Positions 21,049 to 32,925 of a stretch of 64,000 nt of DNA are shown here, in pieces (the first letter of the stretch is position 1; each line of letters begins with the position of its first letter). Source of the stretch: Pseudomonas sp. Gutcm_11s (GTDB lineage Bacteria > Pseudomonadota > Gammaproteobacteria > Pseudomonadales > Pseudomonadaceae). Under the pieces are notes generated by a model that saw nothing but the letters and a program-made list of their open reading frames with translations, searched no databases and was not told the origin of the DNA. A program made the position numbers and the translations under genes. The stretch lies in the NCBI RefSeq assembly GCF_028649395.1, contig NZ_JAQSUW010000010.1, forward strand, positions 1 to 64,000, written 5' to 3'.

Positions 21049-22089
21049 TTACTTAGCCGCCCAGGCGTTGAAGCGTTGCTCCAGCTGCTCGCCGTAGTCG
21101 GCCCAGAAGGTCACGTTCATGGCCACCTGGTTGGCGATGTTTTCCGGAGTGGTCGGCATGTCCTTGAGCAGCGCCGGGTCGAGCAGCTCGACGGCCTTCT
21201 TGTTGGCCGGGCCGTAGGCGATGTTCGAGGAGTAGATCTTCTGCTGCTCGGGCTGCACGCTGAACGCGGCGAAGGCCTTGGCGGCGTCGCCATCCTTGGT
21301 GCCCTTCGGAATGGCCCAGGAGTCGAAGTCGTAGATGCCGCCGTTCCACACCACCTGCAGGTTGCTCTCCTTCTGCACGGCGGCGATGCGGCCGTTGTAG
21401 GCGGAGCTCATGACCACGTCACCCGAGGCGAGGAACTGCGGCGGCTGGGCGCCGGCTTCCCACCACTGGATGTTCGGCTTGATCTCGTCGAGCTTCTTGA
21501 ACGCGCGATCCTGGCCTTCCTGGGTGGCGAGCACGGTGTAGACGTCCTTCGGTGCCACGCCATCGGCCATCAGGGCGAACTCCAGGGTGTACTTGGCGCC
21601 CTTGCGCAGGCCGCGTTTGCCCGGGAACTTGGCCACGTCCCAGAAATCGGCCCAGCTGGTCGGTGCGGCGGACAGTTTGTCGGCGTTGTAGGCGAGCACC
21701 GTGGACCACACGAAGAAGCCCACGCCGCACGGCTGCAGCGCTCCCTCGACGAAGTCGGCCTCGTTGCCGAACTGGGCCGGATCGAGTTCCTCGAACAGGC
21801 CTTCGTCACAGCCGCGGGCCAGTTCCGGCGATTCCACTTCCACCAGGTGCCAGGACACGCTGTTGGTATCGACCATGGCCTTCACCTTGGCCATCTCGCC
21901 GTTGTACTCGCCGGCGATGATCTTGCCTTTGCCGGCCGCTTCCCACGGCTGATAGAAGGCCTTGACCTGGGCATCCTTGTTGGCGCCGCCGAAGGAGATC
22001 ACGGTCAGGTCGGCCGCCATCGCCTGAGAGGCGGCGGCCAGGCCCAGGGCCAGAGTCCCGAGGCGGAACATGCTGCGGATGTTGCTCAT
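21049..22089 (-). CDS. agtB: Periplasmic polyamine/amine-type solute-binding protein (AgtB-like)
   Basis: Substrate-binding subunit of 346 residues. The N-terminal signal peptide ends at about residue 27 (ASQAMAAD). A PotD/PotF-type bilobal fold follows, with the typical start LTVISFGGANKDA and conserved W/Y positions that line amine pockets. It should capture a linear amine or amino acid such as 5-aminovalerate or GABA, judging by the adjacent AgtSR system and the locus described in P. aeruginosa. The start at 22089 places a positively charged n-region before the hydrophobic core. It follows agtA by 44 bp. Confidence 0.87.
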   Translation of the reverse strand: MSNIRSMFRLGTLALGLAAASQAMAADLTVISFGGANKDAQVKAFYQPWEAAGKGKIIAGEYNGEMAKVKAMVDTNSVSWHLVEVESPELARGCDEGLFEELDPAQFGNEADFVEGALQPCGVGFFVWSTVLAYNADKLSAAPTSWADFWDVAKFPGKRGLRKGAKYTLEFALMADGVAPKDVYTVLATQEGQDRAFKKLDEIKPNIQWWEAGAQPPQFLASGDVVMSSAYNGRIAAVQKESNLQVVWNGGIYDFDSWAIPKGTKDGDAAKAFAAFSVQPEQQKIYSSNIAYGPANKKAVELLDPALLKDMPTTPENIANQVAMNVTFWADYGEQLEQRFNAWAAK

Positions 22090-22133
22090 TGTTTTTCTCT
22101 CCACGCTGCTAGTTGGTCTTGCCTTGGTAGCGC

Positions 22134-23243
22134 CTATTCCACGATCAGCGGATCGAGCGCCCGTACGTGCTCCACATGCCAGCCGAGCGGCACCACGTCG
22201 CCCACGCCTAGGGCGGGGTCGAGCTCGGCGATCGGCTGCTTGACGAAGAAGTTGGGGTTGCCGCAGACCTCCATGCGAATGCGCACGTGGTCGCCCAGGT
22301 AGATGAACTCGGCCACGCGGCCGCTGAAGCGGTTGGCGCAGCTCTCGCTGGCGGCGTTGATGCGCACGCGCTCGGGGCGGATCGACAGGCTCACCGGCTC
22401 GCCCGGCGCACCGACCTTCACCGCCAGCGCCTGCACCTGCTCGCCACGCGCGGTACGCACGGTGCAGCGCTCGCCGTCCTGGCTGACCAGCTCGCCGGCC
22501 AGGCGATTGTTCTCGCCGATGAAGTGGGCGACGAAGGTGTTGCGCGGCGCCTCGTAGAGATCACGCGGTGGAGCGATCTGCTGGATCTCGCCCTGGTGGA
22601 ACACCGCCACGCGGTCGGACATGGTCAGCGCCTCGCCCTGGTCGTGGGTCACGTAGACCACGGTCACGCCCAGGCGCTGGTGGATGTGCTTGATCTCCAT
22701 CTGCATGTGCTCGCGTAGCTGCTTATCGAGCGCGCCGAGCGGCTCGTCCATCAGCACCAGCTGTGGCTCGAACACCAGCGCACGGGCCAGGGCCACGCGC
22801 TGCTGCTGGCCGCCAGAGAGCTGCGCCGGGTAGCGGTTGCGGAAGTTGTCGAGCTGCACCATGGACAGCGCGCGCTTGACCCGCTCGGTGATGTCGGTCT
22901 TGTTCATGCCGCGCACGGTGAGCGGGAAGGCCAGGTTCTCGGCCACCGTCATGTGCGGGAACAGCGCGTAGTTCTGGAACACCATGCCGATGTCGCGCTT
23001 GTGCGGCGGCACGTTGTTGATGGCGCGCCCGGCCAGGAGGATCTCGCCGGCGGTGGGCGTCTCGAAACCGGCCAGCATCATCAGGCTGGTGGTCTTGCCG
23101 GAGCCGGACGGGCCGAGCAGGGTGAGGAACTCGCCCTTGCGGATGTCCAGATTGAGGTCTTTGACGATCAGGCTTTCGCCGTCGTAGCTCTTCTGCACGC
23201 CCTTGAAACTGACGAGCACGTCGCTGGAAGCATTCTCGGCCAT
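22134..23243 (-). CDS. agtA: ABC transporter ATP-binding protein (AgtA/PotA type)
   Basis: ATPase subunit of 369 residues. Walker A is GPSGSGKTT near residue 45, the Q-loop FQNYALFPHMT comes next, then the signature LSGGQQQR and Walker B VLMDEPLGALD, followed by the H-loop histidine in THDQ. A C-terminal TOBE-like regulatory domain starts near residue 255. The Met at 23243 is preferred because upstream residues before MAENASS are not family-like. First gene of the transporter unit, 170 bp downstream of agtR, so probably with its own promoter under AgtR control. Confidence 0.9.
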   Translation of the reverse strand: MAENASSDVLVSFKGVQKSYDGESLIVKDLNLDIRKGEFLTLLGPSGSGKTTSLMMLAGFETPTAGEILLAGRAINNVPPHKRDIGMVFQNYALFPHMTVAENLAFPLTVRGMNKTDITERVKRALSMVQLDNFRNRYPAQLSGGQQQRVALARALVFEPQLVLMDEPLGALDKQLREHMQMEIKHIHQRLGVTVVYVTHDQGEALTMSDRVAVFHQGEIQQIAPPRDLYEAPRNTFVAHFIGENNRLAGELVSQDGERCTVRTARGEQVQALAVKVGAPGEPVSLSIRPERVRINAASESCANRFSGRVAEFIYLGDHVRIRMEVCGNPNFFVKQPIAELDPALGVGDVVPLGWHVEHVRALDPLIVE

Positions 23244-23413
23244 CACCACACCTTTGTTCTTGTTGCCGTGTGGTAAGACTAGAAAGCCATGCAGCCGGTG
23301 CAAATCGGGCGGTATGAGAGATTGCTATAAGGCTTGCGGAGGACCCGCTGTAGGGATCGCCCTACAAGAGGCGAGTTACCGAGGGAGCCCTCACCCGGGA
23401 GAGGGAGCAGCGG

Positions 23414-24043
23414 TCAGAGCAGCTTGTGCTCAACGGCGTACTTCACCAGGTCGGCCACCGAGTGCAGGTTGAGCTTCTGCATCAGGCGCGCCTTGTGGGT
23501 GCTGATGGTCTTGCTGCTGACCGACAGCTGCAGGGCGATCTCGTTGACCCCCTCGCCGCGTACCAGGCGCTCGAATACCGAGAACTCGCGTTCGGACAGC
23601 AGCGCATGCGGCGGCCGCGAGTCGGTCAGGCCGACCTCGAAGACCATGCGATCGGCCAGCTCCGGGTCGATGTAACGGCCACCGGCGGCAACCTTGCGGA
23701 TGGCGGTGAGCAGCAGCGCCGGGTCGCTGTCCTTGGTGGCGTAGCCGGCGGCGCCGATCTTCAGCGCGCGGGCAGCCATCTGCGCCTCGTCATGCATGGA
23801 CAGCACCAGCACCGCCGGCGGCTCGTCCAGGGCGCGGATGCGCGGAATCGCCTCCAGGCCGTTCACCCCGGGCATGGAGATATCCAGCAGCACCACCTCG
23901 CAGGGCGTATTGCGCAGGGTCTCCAGCAACTGCTCGCCGTTGCAGGCCTCGCCAACCACCGTGAGGTCCTTGGCCAGGCCGATCAGTTGTTTTATGCCCT
24001 CGCGGACGATGGTGTGGTCTTCGGCCACCAGTACTCGAATCAC
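23414..24043 (-). CDS. agtR: LuxR/NarL-type response regulator (AgtR-like)
   Basis: Two-component response regulator of 209 residues. The receiver domain has the acidic pocket (E8, D9) and phospho-acceptor D54 in VVLLDISMPGV. The C-terminal LuxR-type helix-turn-helix (about 145-205) contains LSVSSKTISTHKARLMQKL. It overlaps agtS by four bases (ATGA), so kinase and regulator are co-translated. In P. aeruginosa the orthologous pair activates agtABCD in response to 5-aminovalerate/GABA. The regulator has also been linked to responses to peptidoglycan or GlcNAc; that literature is recalled, not checked. Confidence 0.9.
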   Translation of the reverse strand: MIRVLVAEDHTIVREGIKQLIGLAKDLTVVGEACNGEQLLETLRNTPCEVVLLDISMPGVNGLEAIPRIRALDEPPAVLVLSMHDEAQMAARALKIGAAGYATKDSDPALLLTAIRKVAAGGRYIDPELADRMVFEVGLTDSRPPHALLSEREFSVFERLVRGEGVNEIALQLSVSSKTISTHKARLMQKLNLHSVADLVKYAVEHKLL

Positions 24044-26436
24044 GCTACGACCTCTTCATCCAGTGCCACGTGCACGCTCAGGCTAGTGCCCTCCCCCGGC
24101 CGGCTGTCGAGGTGCAGACGGCCGCCGAGCATCAGCACGCGCTCGCGCATGCCGACCAGGCCGAAGGATTGTGCGCGCTGGGCGGCCACCTCGAAACCCC
24201 GACCATCGTCACTCACGCCCAGGTACAGCTCGCGGCCCTGCACCTCCAGGGTGATTTCCACGCTATGCGCCTGGGCATGCCGCAGCACGTTGGTCAGCGC
24301 CTCCTGCAACACGCGGAACAGGCCGATGGCCTTGGCATCTGAGAGTGCCGGCAGCTGCTCGGGCACCTGCACCAGGCAGGCGATGCCGCTGCGCGCCTCG
24401 AAGCGCCGCGCCTGCCACTCGATGGCCGAGGCGATGCCGGCGTCGAGGATCGGCGGGCGCAGCGCGGTGGCCACGTCACGCACCAGCTGGAACAGGTTGG
24501 CGATCAGCTTCTTCATGCTGTCCAGGCGCGTCTGTAGGCCGGGGTCGAGGCCGGCGAAGGCCAGCTCGCACATGGAGGTCTCCAGCTTGAGCACGGTGAG
24601 CACCTGGCCTAGCTCGTCGTGCACCTCGCGTGCGATGCGCGCCTTCTCCTCCTCGCGCACGCTCTCCAGGTGCGCGGACAGCTCGCGCAGCTGGGCGCGC
24701 GACTCGGCCAGCTCCAGCTCGATGGTCTTGTTGTCGCTGATGTCCCACACCACGCCGTCCCACACCACGTGCTCGGCACTCAGCTGACGGGCACTGGCCT
24801 TGATATCGGCCCAGCGCACGCGGCCGTCGCGGGTGAGGATGCGGCCCTGCCACTGCCAGTCACTGGCCGCCTCGATGGCCGCATCCTGAGTCGCGTGGTA
24901 GGCAGCGCGATCCTGCGGGTGGACCAGGCTGCGGATGCCGAAGTCCACCGCCATGATGGTCGCCGGCGGGTAGCCGACCAGTTGCTCGCTACCCTCGCTG
25001 ATAAAGGCGAAGTCCACCGGCGCCCCGGCCACCGGCCGCTCCAGGCGGAACACCAGGCCGGGCACGTTGCCGGCGATGCCCTTGAGGCGCGCCTCGCTCT
25101 CCTCCAATGCGGCACGGGCGCGGCGGCGTTCGGTGACGTCGGTGAGATAGACCACCAGATACTCGGCCTCGCGAAAGCGCAGGAAGCCCAGGGTCACGTC
25201 GGCCGGCATCCAGCTGCCATCGGCGCGCCGGCAGTTGCTCTCGAAGTTCAGCGCGCCCTCTTCCTGCTGGCGCACGCGCTTCCACAGGTTGAGCCAGCGA
25301 TCCATGCCCAGGTTCGGCTCGAACTGCTGCAGCGGCTGGTCGACCATCGCCGGCGCGGCGTAGCCGAGCATCTCGGCCACCGCCTGGTTGGCGTAGCGCA
25401 CGCGGCTGTCCCAATTGACCCAGAGGATGCCCACCGTGCTGTGGTCGAGGGAGAACTGCGCCAGGCGCAGCGCCTCTTCGGCCACCTCGCGCTGGCTCAG
25501 CGTGTGCCGCACGGCCAGCAGACGCTTTTCCAGACGCCCGCGCTGGCGGCGTACCAGCACCAGCAACAGCAGGCTGATCAGCAGCAGCAGGCCGAGCAGG
25601 ATGCTCAGGTTGCGCCAGAACTGCGGCGACTCGCCCAGGCTCGGCTTCTTCGCCGTCAGCCAGCGTTGCTGCAACTGTTCCATGCGCTCGGCCGGCAGCT
25701 CGCGCAGGCCGGCGTCGAGGATGCCGGCCAGCTCCGGCCAGTCGCGCCGGCTGCCGAAACGTAGCAGCTGCGGCAGGCCGACATCGGCGACCACGGCAAG
25801 GGCGGCGAACTCGCGCTCCTGGGCGAGACGACTGAGCTGTGCCTGATCCACCGCGGCGTAGCGCGCCCGCTGCTCCAGCACCGCGCGCAGGGCATCGCGG
25901 TCGGTGGCCTGGGGGCGCAGGTGCAGGTTGAAATAGTTGCCGCGCAGGTAGTCGAGCACCGCACTGGGCTCGCGCACGGCGATGGGCTCGCGCGGGCCGA
26001 GGTTCTCCAGCTCGACGCCGACCTCGCCGAGGCGCTCACCGACCAGCAGGTGCGGGATGCGCAGGTAGGGGTCGGAGAACTGCCACAGGCGCAGGCCGGC
26101 GGGAGTCTGGGTCAGGCCGGGAGCGAAGTCGACGCGGCCGGCGCGCAGGGCCTGCTCCAGTTCGGCCTGGTCGGCAACGCCGAGCCAGCTCAACTCGACG
26201 CCGAGGGTCTTGGCCAGCGCCTCGGTCAGCTCGACATTGAGGCCACCGAGACGTTGCTGGCGATGCTGGAACTCCGCGTAGGGCGCCTGCAGCACCACGC
26301 CCACGCGCAGCCGCGGGTGCTCGGCCAGCCAGGCGCGCTGGGCCGCATCCAGCCCGGCCGCCCAGGCCGACAACGGCCCCAGCAGCCACAACGAAAGCAA
26401 CAGTACGAGCCTGCGCACACCCCAGCTCCCGAGCAT
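24040..26436 (-). CDS. agtS: Sensor histidine kinase with periplasmic binding-protein domain (AgtS-like)
   Basis: Membrane sensor of 798 residues. It has a signal or anchor segment, a periplasmic SBP_bac_3 (family 3 solute-binding) domain at about residues 30-261, and a membrane helix at 276-296. Two PAS domains follow at about 325-440 and 445-570. A HisKA_3 domain has the phosphorylatable H606 in REVHDELGQ, and the HATPase domain has the GRGF box. The binding-protein domain implies direct sensing of an amino-acid-like ligand. The start at 26436 is favoured for its short leader. It sits divergent from the DUF3530 gene. Confidence 0.9.
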   Translation of the reverse strand: MLGSWGVRRLVLLLSLWLLGPLSAWAAGLDAAQRAWLAEHPRLRVGVVLQAPYAEFQHRQQRLGGLNVELTEALAKTLGVELSWLGVADQAELEQALRAGRVDFAPGLTQTPAGLRLWQFSDPYLRIPHLLVGERLGEVGVELENLGPREPIAVREPSAVLDYLRGNYFNLHLRPQATDRDALRAVLEQRARYAAVDQAQLSRLAQEREFAALAVVADVGLPQLLRFGSRRDWPELAGILDAGLRELPAERMEQLQQRWLTAKKPSLGESPQFWRNLSILLGLLLLISLLLLVLVRRQRGRLEKRLLAVRHTLSQREVAEEALRLAQFSLDHSTVGILWVNWDSRVRYANQAVAEMLGYAAPAMVDQPLQQFEPNLGMDRWLNLWKRVRQQEEGALNFESNCRRADGSWMPADVTLGFLRFREAEYLVVYLTDVTERRRARAALEESEARLKGIAGNVPGLVFRLERPVAGAPVDFAFISEGSEQLVGYPPATIMAVDFGIRSLVHPQDRAAYHATQDAAIEAASDWQWQGRILTRDGRVRWADIKASARQLSAEHVVWDGVVWDISDNKTIELELAESRAQLRELSAHLESVREEEKARIAREVHDELGQVLTVLKLETSMCELAFAGLDPGLQTRLDSMKKLIANLFQLVRDVATALRPPILDAGIASAIEWQARRFEARSGIACLVQVPEQLPALSDAKAIGLFRVLQEALTNVLRHAQAHSVEITLEVQGRELYLGVSDDGRGFEVAAQRAQSFGLVGMRERVLMLGGRLHLDSRPGEGTSLSVHVALDEEVVA

Positions 26437-26516
26437 CAACACTGTCCTTACCTTACCTGACAAACCGTGGCGAAGCGCTTAGGCTGCAGAAACCGCCACC
26501 CATATGAAGTGCTGAG

Positions 26517-27506
26517 ATGCGCCGTCCAGTCCTGTCGACACTCCTGGCCCTGTGCCTGACCCTCGCCCCGCTCGCCCAGGCCGAGGAGGAGGCCCCCGCC
26601 GCCGACAAGGCCGCCAGTGGCGAAGCCGCTCCCGCCGACCAGGCGCCGCGCCAACCACTGGAGGAGCGCAGCCAGGACAGCGCCGAGGGCCTCGAGCGCC
26701 AGTTGCCCAAGGACGAACAGCAGATGCTGCAGGCCGGCGACGAGAAGTTCCTCGCCCTGTGGAAGCCGGCGAACGTGCCCGAGGCCAAGGGCCTGGTGAT
26801 CCTGGTACCCGGCGCCGACGAGAGCGCCGACTGGCCCCAGGCGATCAAGCCGCTGCGCCTCAAGCTGCCCGATGTCGAATGGAGCACCCTGAGCCTCAGC
26901 CTGCCGGACAGCAAGGCCGCGCCGCTGCCGGAGGCCGTGCTGCCACGCGCGCCGGAGCCGGTAAGCGTGGACACGGCCAAGGCACCGCCGGCAGACCCGG
27001 CCAGCGCCGGCGCGACCACCGGAGCACCGGGCGAGACGCCGCCCGCGGCCGACACTGCGGAACCCGCGCCGGCATCGGCGCCGGTTCCAGTGGATCCTTC
27101 TGTGCGCATCTTCGCCCACATCCAGGCCGGCATCGCCTTCGCCGAACAGCAGGACGCCAAGAACATCGTGCTGCTCGGCCATGGCGACGGAGCCTACTGG
27201 GCCGCGCTCTACCTCAAGGAGCGCAAGCCCGACATCAAGCAGCTGGTGGCGGTAGCCCCGCAGCTGCCGGCCGGGCAGACACCGCCACTGGAGGAACTGA
27301 TCCCGGGCCTCAAGCTGGCCACTGGCGACTTCTTCTACAAGGACCTGACCGCCGACCGCGGCAATGCGGTGCGCCGCAAGCAGGCCAGCAAGCGCCTGGG
27401 CCACGACGGCTACACGCAGATCGCCCTGAAGGCCCTGCCGGGCAATCTGGAGGCCGAGCAGGAGCAGCTGTTCCGCCGTGTGCGCGGCTGGCTGGACAAG
27501 CAGTAG
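26517..27506 (+). CDS. DUF3530 family periplasmic alpha/beta-hydrolase-like protein
   Basis: Exported protein of 329 residues of unknown function, with an N-terminal signal peptide ending near ALA-type residues (APLAQAEEE). A disordered, Ala/Pro/Glu-rich region follows, then a predicted alpha/beta-hydrolase fold beginning near LVILVPGADESADWP. A second Ala/Pro-rich insertion spans about 145-195. The nucleophile elbow reads LLGHGDGAYWAA, with aspartate where the catalytic serine normally stands (G-H-G-D-G), so catalytic activity is doubtful. It is a single gene, convergent with djlA. Confidence 0.75.
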   Translation: MRRPVLSTLLALCLTLAPLAQAEEEAPAADKAASGEAAPADQAPRQPLEERSQDSAEGLERQLPKDEQQMLQAGDEKFLALWKPANVPEAKGLVILVPGADESADWPQAIKPLRLKLPDVEWSTLSLSLPDSKAAPLPEAVLPRAPEPVSVDTAKAPPADPASAGATTGAPGETPPAADTAEPAPASAPVPVDPSVRIFAHIQAGIAFAEQQDAKNIVLLGHGDGAYWAALYLKERKPDIKQLVAVAPQLPAGQTPPLEELIPGLKLATGDFFYKDLTADRGNAVRRKQASKRLGHDGYTQIALKALPGNLEAEQEQLFRRVRGWLDKQ

Positions 27507-27554
27507 GCAGGCGCAGGCTATTTATAGGCGCCCCGGCAACACCGGTAGATTTCG

Positions 27555-28328
27555 CTAACGGAAGCCGCGGCGCTGGCGCACCAGGTCGTAGGCGACCTGC
27601 AGTTCACGGGTCTTGTCGGTGGCGCTGCGCAACTGGGCCGGGGTAGCACCGCTGCCGGCCAGTTTGTCCGGATGGTGACGACTGAGCAGGCGACGGTAGG
27701 CGCGCTTGATCGCCACCGGGTCACTGTCCGCCTGCACGCCGAGCAGACGCAATGCGGCCTGATAGTCGCTGGACTTCACCTCCGGCACCCGGCGCGTCGG
27801 CTCGTACTCGCGGGCCAGAGCATCCAGTGCCTCGCGCCGCCAACCCAGCCAGATACCCCACTGGCGGATCAGCTGCGCTTCCCCGTCACTGACCTTGCCA
27901 TCGGCCCAGGCCATGCGCCAGCAGGTGCGCAGCAAGGCCTCGCTGCGTTCCGGACGATGGTGCAGCGCGCGCAGCGGCGCCCGCAGCTCCTGGTCCTCGA
28001 CCAGCTTGCCGCGGTTGAAGGCCTGCATCGCGCGGCGCCGTGCCGCCTCGTCCAGCCCCAGGCGCTGCATCTCGTTGCGCGCCACCTGGATATGGCTGTC
28101 GAGCACCCGGCCTTCGCTCTTGGCCAGGCGTCCGACCAGCATGAACAGCAGGTCCTCGTCGTCCAGCGACGGCGGCTTACGTCCGAGCAGCTCGCGCAGG
28201 TGATCGAGCGACTGCACCCGCAGGCGACGATCCAGCACCTGGCCTAGCAGACCGCCGAGCAGCGCGCCGGGAATGCTGGCCAGCGCCAGGCCGACGGTGG
28301 CGCCGATCAGCGTCGCTGGCCAGAGCAT
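27555..28328 (-). CDS. djlA: DnaJ-like membrane co-chaperone DjlA
   Basis: Type III J-domain protein of 257 residues. A single N-terminal membrane segment contains glycine-rich helix motifs (VGLALASIPGALLGGLLG). A central TerB-like helical domain follows (about 55-175), then a C-terminal J domain with the HPD tripeptide in SRHHPDKLAG near residue 225. DjlA proteins stimulate DnaK ATPase at the membrane and affect capsule and stress signalling. The start at 28328 puts the helix at the N-terminus. It lies one base after murU, so amgK, murU and djlA are an operon. Confidence 0.9.
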   Translation of the reverse strand: MLWPATLIGATVGLALASIPGALLGGLLGQVLDRRLRVQSLDHLRELLGRKPPSLDDEDLLFMLVGRLAKSEGRVLDSHIQVARNEMQRLGLDEAARRRAMQAFNRGKLVEDQELRAPLRALHHRPERSEALLRTCWRMAWADGKVSDGEAQLIRQWGIWLGWRREALDALAREYEPTRRVPEVKSSDYQAALRLLGVQADSDPVAIKRAYRRLLSRHHPDKLAGSGATPAQLRSATDKTRELQVAYDLVRQRRGFR

Positions 28329-28329
28329 C

Positions 28330-30023
<1,694 letters not shown>

Positions 30024-30150
30024 TACAGGGGTCTCCGACGGCGCTAGCCGTTGCGCGGGTCATGCTTTATTATCCAGCATCTTTTTCAGCCCATCGAGAG
30101 GCGTGCGGCCCCCGCGGGTCGAAGGCGCGCAGGAAGCCCGGAAAAACAAG

Positions 30151-32925
30151 ATGGCAGTAAACCTCCCGCTGTTCCGTAAGAAATTCCCGTTGCTGGTGAC
30201 CGGCGGCCTGCTGGCTCTGCAACCCCTGGCCTCGCCTTTCGCCCTTGCTGCCGAGCAGTACGACTGCTCCGCCTCCGCTTCTGGCGGCTGGGCCTGCGCG
30301 CCGAAAACCAATGCCGCTGCCGCGCTGCCGCGCCCACAGCATACGGCGTCGGCCGTCAGTGCCGTTGCCGAAGGCGGCGCCGCCCAATCGAGCGATGGCG
30401 AGCCCAAGCCCGTGCTGGTTACCGAGAGCGCAGGCCGTGGCCTGAGCAGCCGCAGCGCCGACTACAGTCACTTGGACTGGGTTCCGCGCGAGAAGTTGAC
30501 TGCCGCGCAGCTGGCCGAGGTCGGTCCTTATTGCGAAGGCTCCTACATCGAGCCGACCCGACCGGGCATGAGCGACAACACCCCGCTGGACGAGGCGCCG
30601 ATGTTCGTCTCCGCCAAGGCCTCGCGCTACGAGCAGGAGAAAGAGACTGCCACCCTGGCAGGTGACGTGGTCCTGCGCCAGTCGAGCATGCAGATCGAGG
30701 CCGACGAGGCCAGCCTGCACCAGGCCGACAACGTCGGTGAACTGAAAGGCAACGTGCGCATTCGTGACAACGGCATGCTGGTCGTCGGCGATCGCGCCGA
30801 GATCCAGCTGGACAACGGCGAAGCCAAGGTCGAGAACGCCGAGTACGTGATCCACAAGGGTCATGCCCGCGGTAGCGCGCTGTATGCCAAGCGTGAAGAA
30901 AGCGCCGTCGTTCGCCTCAAGGACGGCACCTACACCCGCTGCGAACCCGGTAGCAATGCCTGGCAGCTGAAGGGCAACAACGTCAAGCTGGATCCAGCCA
31001 CCGGCTTCGGTACCGCGACCAACGTGACCCTGCGGGTGAAAGACATTCCGGTCTTCTACACCCCCTACATCTATTTCCCGATCGACGACCGCCGCCAGTC
31101 CGGCTTCCTCGCCCCGGGCATCAGCACCTCCAGCGACACCGGCTTCTCGCTGTCGACGCCGTACTACTTCAACCTGGCGCCCAACTACGACGCCACCCTC
31201 TACCCGACCTATATGGCCAAGCGCGGCCTGCTGATGGAAGGCGAGTTCCGCTACCTGACCAAGGGCAGCGAGGGCCAGGTCGGTGGCGCATGGCTGGACG
31301 ACAAGGAAGACGAGCGCGAGCAGCAGTCCGAGTACGAAGACCAGCGCTGGATGTACAACTGGCAGCACAAAGGCGGCCTGGACGAGCGCCTGCTGGCCGA
31401 GGTCGACTACACCGATATCAGCGACCCCTACTACTTCCAGGATCTCGACAGCGATCTGGAAGGCCTGCAGGCCCCCGATTTCCTCAATCAGCGCGGCACT
31501 CTGACCTGGCGTGGCGACAGCTTCACCGCGCGCCTCAACGCCCATGCTTATGAGGCCACCAGCGTCATCGACATAACCCCATACGAGCGCCTGCCGCAGC
31601 TGACTCTGGACGGCACCCTGCCGTTCCAGCCCGGCGGCCTGAATGTGTTCTATGGCACCGAGTACGTACGCTTCGACCGTGACCTGCGCAGCGGCAACTT
31701 CACCGACGAAGATGGCAATGTCGAGCCGTGGTACGACAACAACGTCCGCGGGCTGGACCGCGCCAACGGTGAGCGTATCCATCTGCAACCTGGCATCAGC
31801 CTGCCGATGGAAGCCAGTTGGGGCTTCATCAAGCCCAGCATCAAGTATGCCTATACCCAATACGACCTATCGCTGGACTCCATAGGCAAGGCATACCTTG
31901 CCAGTCGCGGAGAGTCCTTCCAGGACAGCCCAGACCGCAGCGTCCCGATCTTCAGCGTGGACAGCGGCCTGTACTTCGACCGGAATACGCAGTGGTTTGG
32001 CAATGACTACAGGCAGACCCTGGAGCCACGTGCCTTCTACCTCTATGTGCCGGAAGAGGATCAAGACGATATCCCGGTATTCGATACCGGTGAGTATGCC
32101 TTCAACTACGCTGCCCTCTGGCGTGACAACCGCTTCAGCGGCCGCGACCGCATCGGTGACGAGAACAAGCTGTCCCTCGGCGTAACCAACCGCTGGATCG
32201 AGAACAACGGCTTCGAGCGCCAGCGCTTCAGCATTGGCCAGGCTTTCTATTTCGAAGATAGAAAAGTCACCATGCCAGACCGAACCGGCACCCTGAACCA
32301 GCGAAGCGATTACACCTCCAGCTCCTCGCCCTATGCCATGGAGTACATGTATCGCTTCAATCGCGACTGGCGCGTCACATCGGACCTCAACTGGGATGGC
32401 GATACCCATCGCACCCGCTCCGGCAGCCTGATGTTCCACTATCAGCCGGAGGACAATCCGAACAAGGTGATCAACGCCGGCTACCGCTATCGCAATGACA
32501 CCATGCGCTACGACCGCACCACCGGCAGCTGGACCTATGGCAGCGATTTCGGCACCCCGGGCAATGCCAATTACATCAAGGATTATTACAAGGTCCAGCA
32601 GCACGACTTCTCGGTCATCTGGCCGATGGTCCCGCAATGGAACGTGATCGCCCGCTGGCAGCGCGACTACGCTCGCAACCGCACTCTCGAGGCCTTCGGC
32701 GGTTTCGAATACGACAGCTGCTGCTGGAAGCTGCGTCTGATCAACCGTTACTGGGTTGACTACGACGAGAGCAGCCTCAACCCGAGCGAGAACGAAGAGC
32801 CGGATCGCGGCATCTTCCTGCAGATCGTCCTCAAAGGCCTCGGCAATGTGCTGGGTGGAAAGACCGAGGGCTTCCTCGAGCAAGGCATTCAAGGTTACCG
32901 TGAACGTGAAGAACAAGCTTTCTGA
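30151..32925 (+). CDS. lptD: LPS-assembly protein LptD
   Basis: Outer-membrane beta-barrel of 924 residues that, with LptE, inserts lipopolysaccharide into the outer leaflet. A signal peptide is followed by an N-terminal segment with two cysteines (residues ~37 and ~46). The periplasmic OstA/LptA-like jellyroll (about 150-290) and the barrel to the C-terminus come next; the CC pair near 860 fits the disulfides that gate maturation. The Met at 30151 ([12 protein letters not shown]) gives a proper signal sequence. A start upstream in the same frame lacks support. The end overlaps the surA start. Divergent from amgK. Confidence 0.95.
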   Translation: MAVNLPLFRKKFPLLVTGGLLALQPLASPFALAAEQYDCSASASGGWACAPKTNAAAALPRPQHTASAVSAVAEGGAAQSSDGEPKPVLVTESAGRGLSSRSADYSHLDWVPREKLTAAQLAEVGPYCEGSYIEPTRPGMSDNTPLDEAPMFVSAKASRYEQEKETATLAGDVVLRQSSMQIEADEASLHQADNVGELKGNVRIRDNGMLVVGDRAEIQLDNGEAKVENAEYVIHKGHARGSALYAKREESAVVRLKDGTYTRCEPGSNAWQLKGNNVKLDPATGFGTATNVTLRVKDIPVFYTPYIYFPIDDRRQSGFLAPGISTSSDTGFSLSTPYYFNLAPNYDATLYPTYMAKRGLLMEGEFRYLTKGSEGQVGGAWLDDKEDEREQQSEYEDQRWMYNWQHKGGLDERLLAEVDYTDISDPYYFQDLDSDLEGLQAPDFLNQRGTLTWRGDSFTARLNAHAYEATSVIDITPYERLPQLTLDGTLPFQPGGLNVFYGTEYVRFDRDLRSGNFTDEDGNVEPWYDNNVRGLDRANGERIHLQPGISLPMEASWGFIKPSIKYAYTQYDLSLDSIGKAYLASRGESFQDSPDRSVPIFSVDSGLYFDRNTQWFGNDYRQTLEPRAFYLYVPEEDQDDIPVFDTGEYAFNYAALWRDNRFSGRDRIGDENKLSLGVTNRWIENNGFERQRFSIGQAFYFEDRKVTMPDRTGTLNQRSDYTSSSSPYAMEYMYRFNRDWRVTSDLNWDGDTHRTRSGSLMFHYQPEDNPNKVINAGYRYRNDTMRYDRTTGSWTYGSDFGTPGNANYIKDYYKVQQHDFSVIWPMVPQWNVIARWQRDYARNRTLEAFGGFEYDSCCWKLRLINRYWVDYDESSLNPSENEEPDRGIFLQIVLKGLGNVLGGKTEGFLEQGIQGYREREEQAF

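Noticed and set aside
19960..22302. 780-codon frame opposite agtC and agtB
   Set aside because: Runs antisense to recognised transporter genes and has a shadow-like composition without domains.
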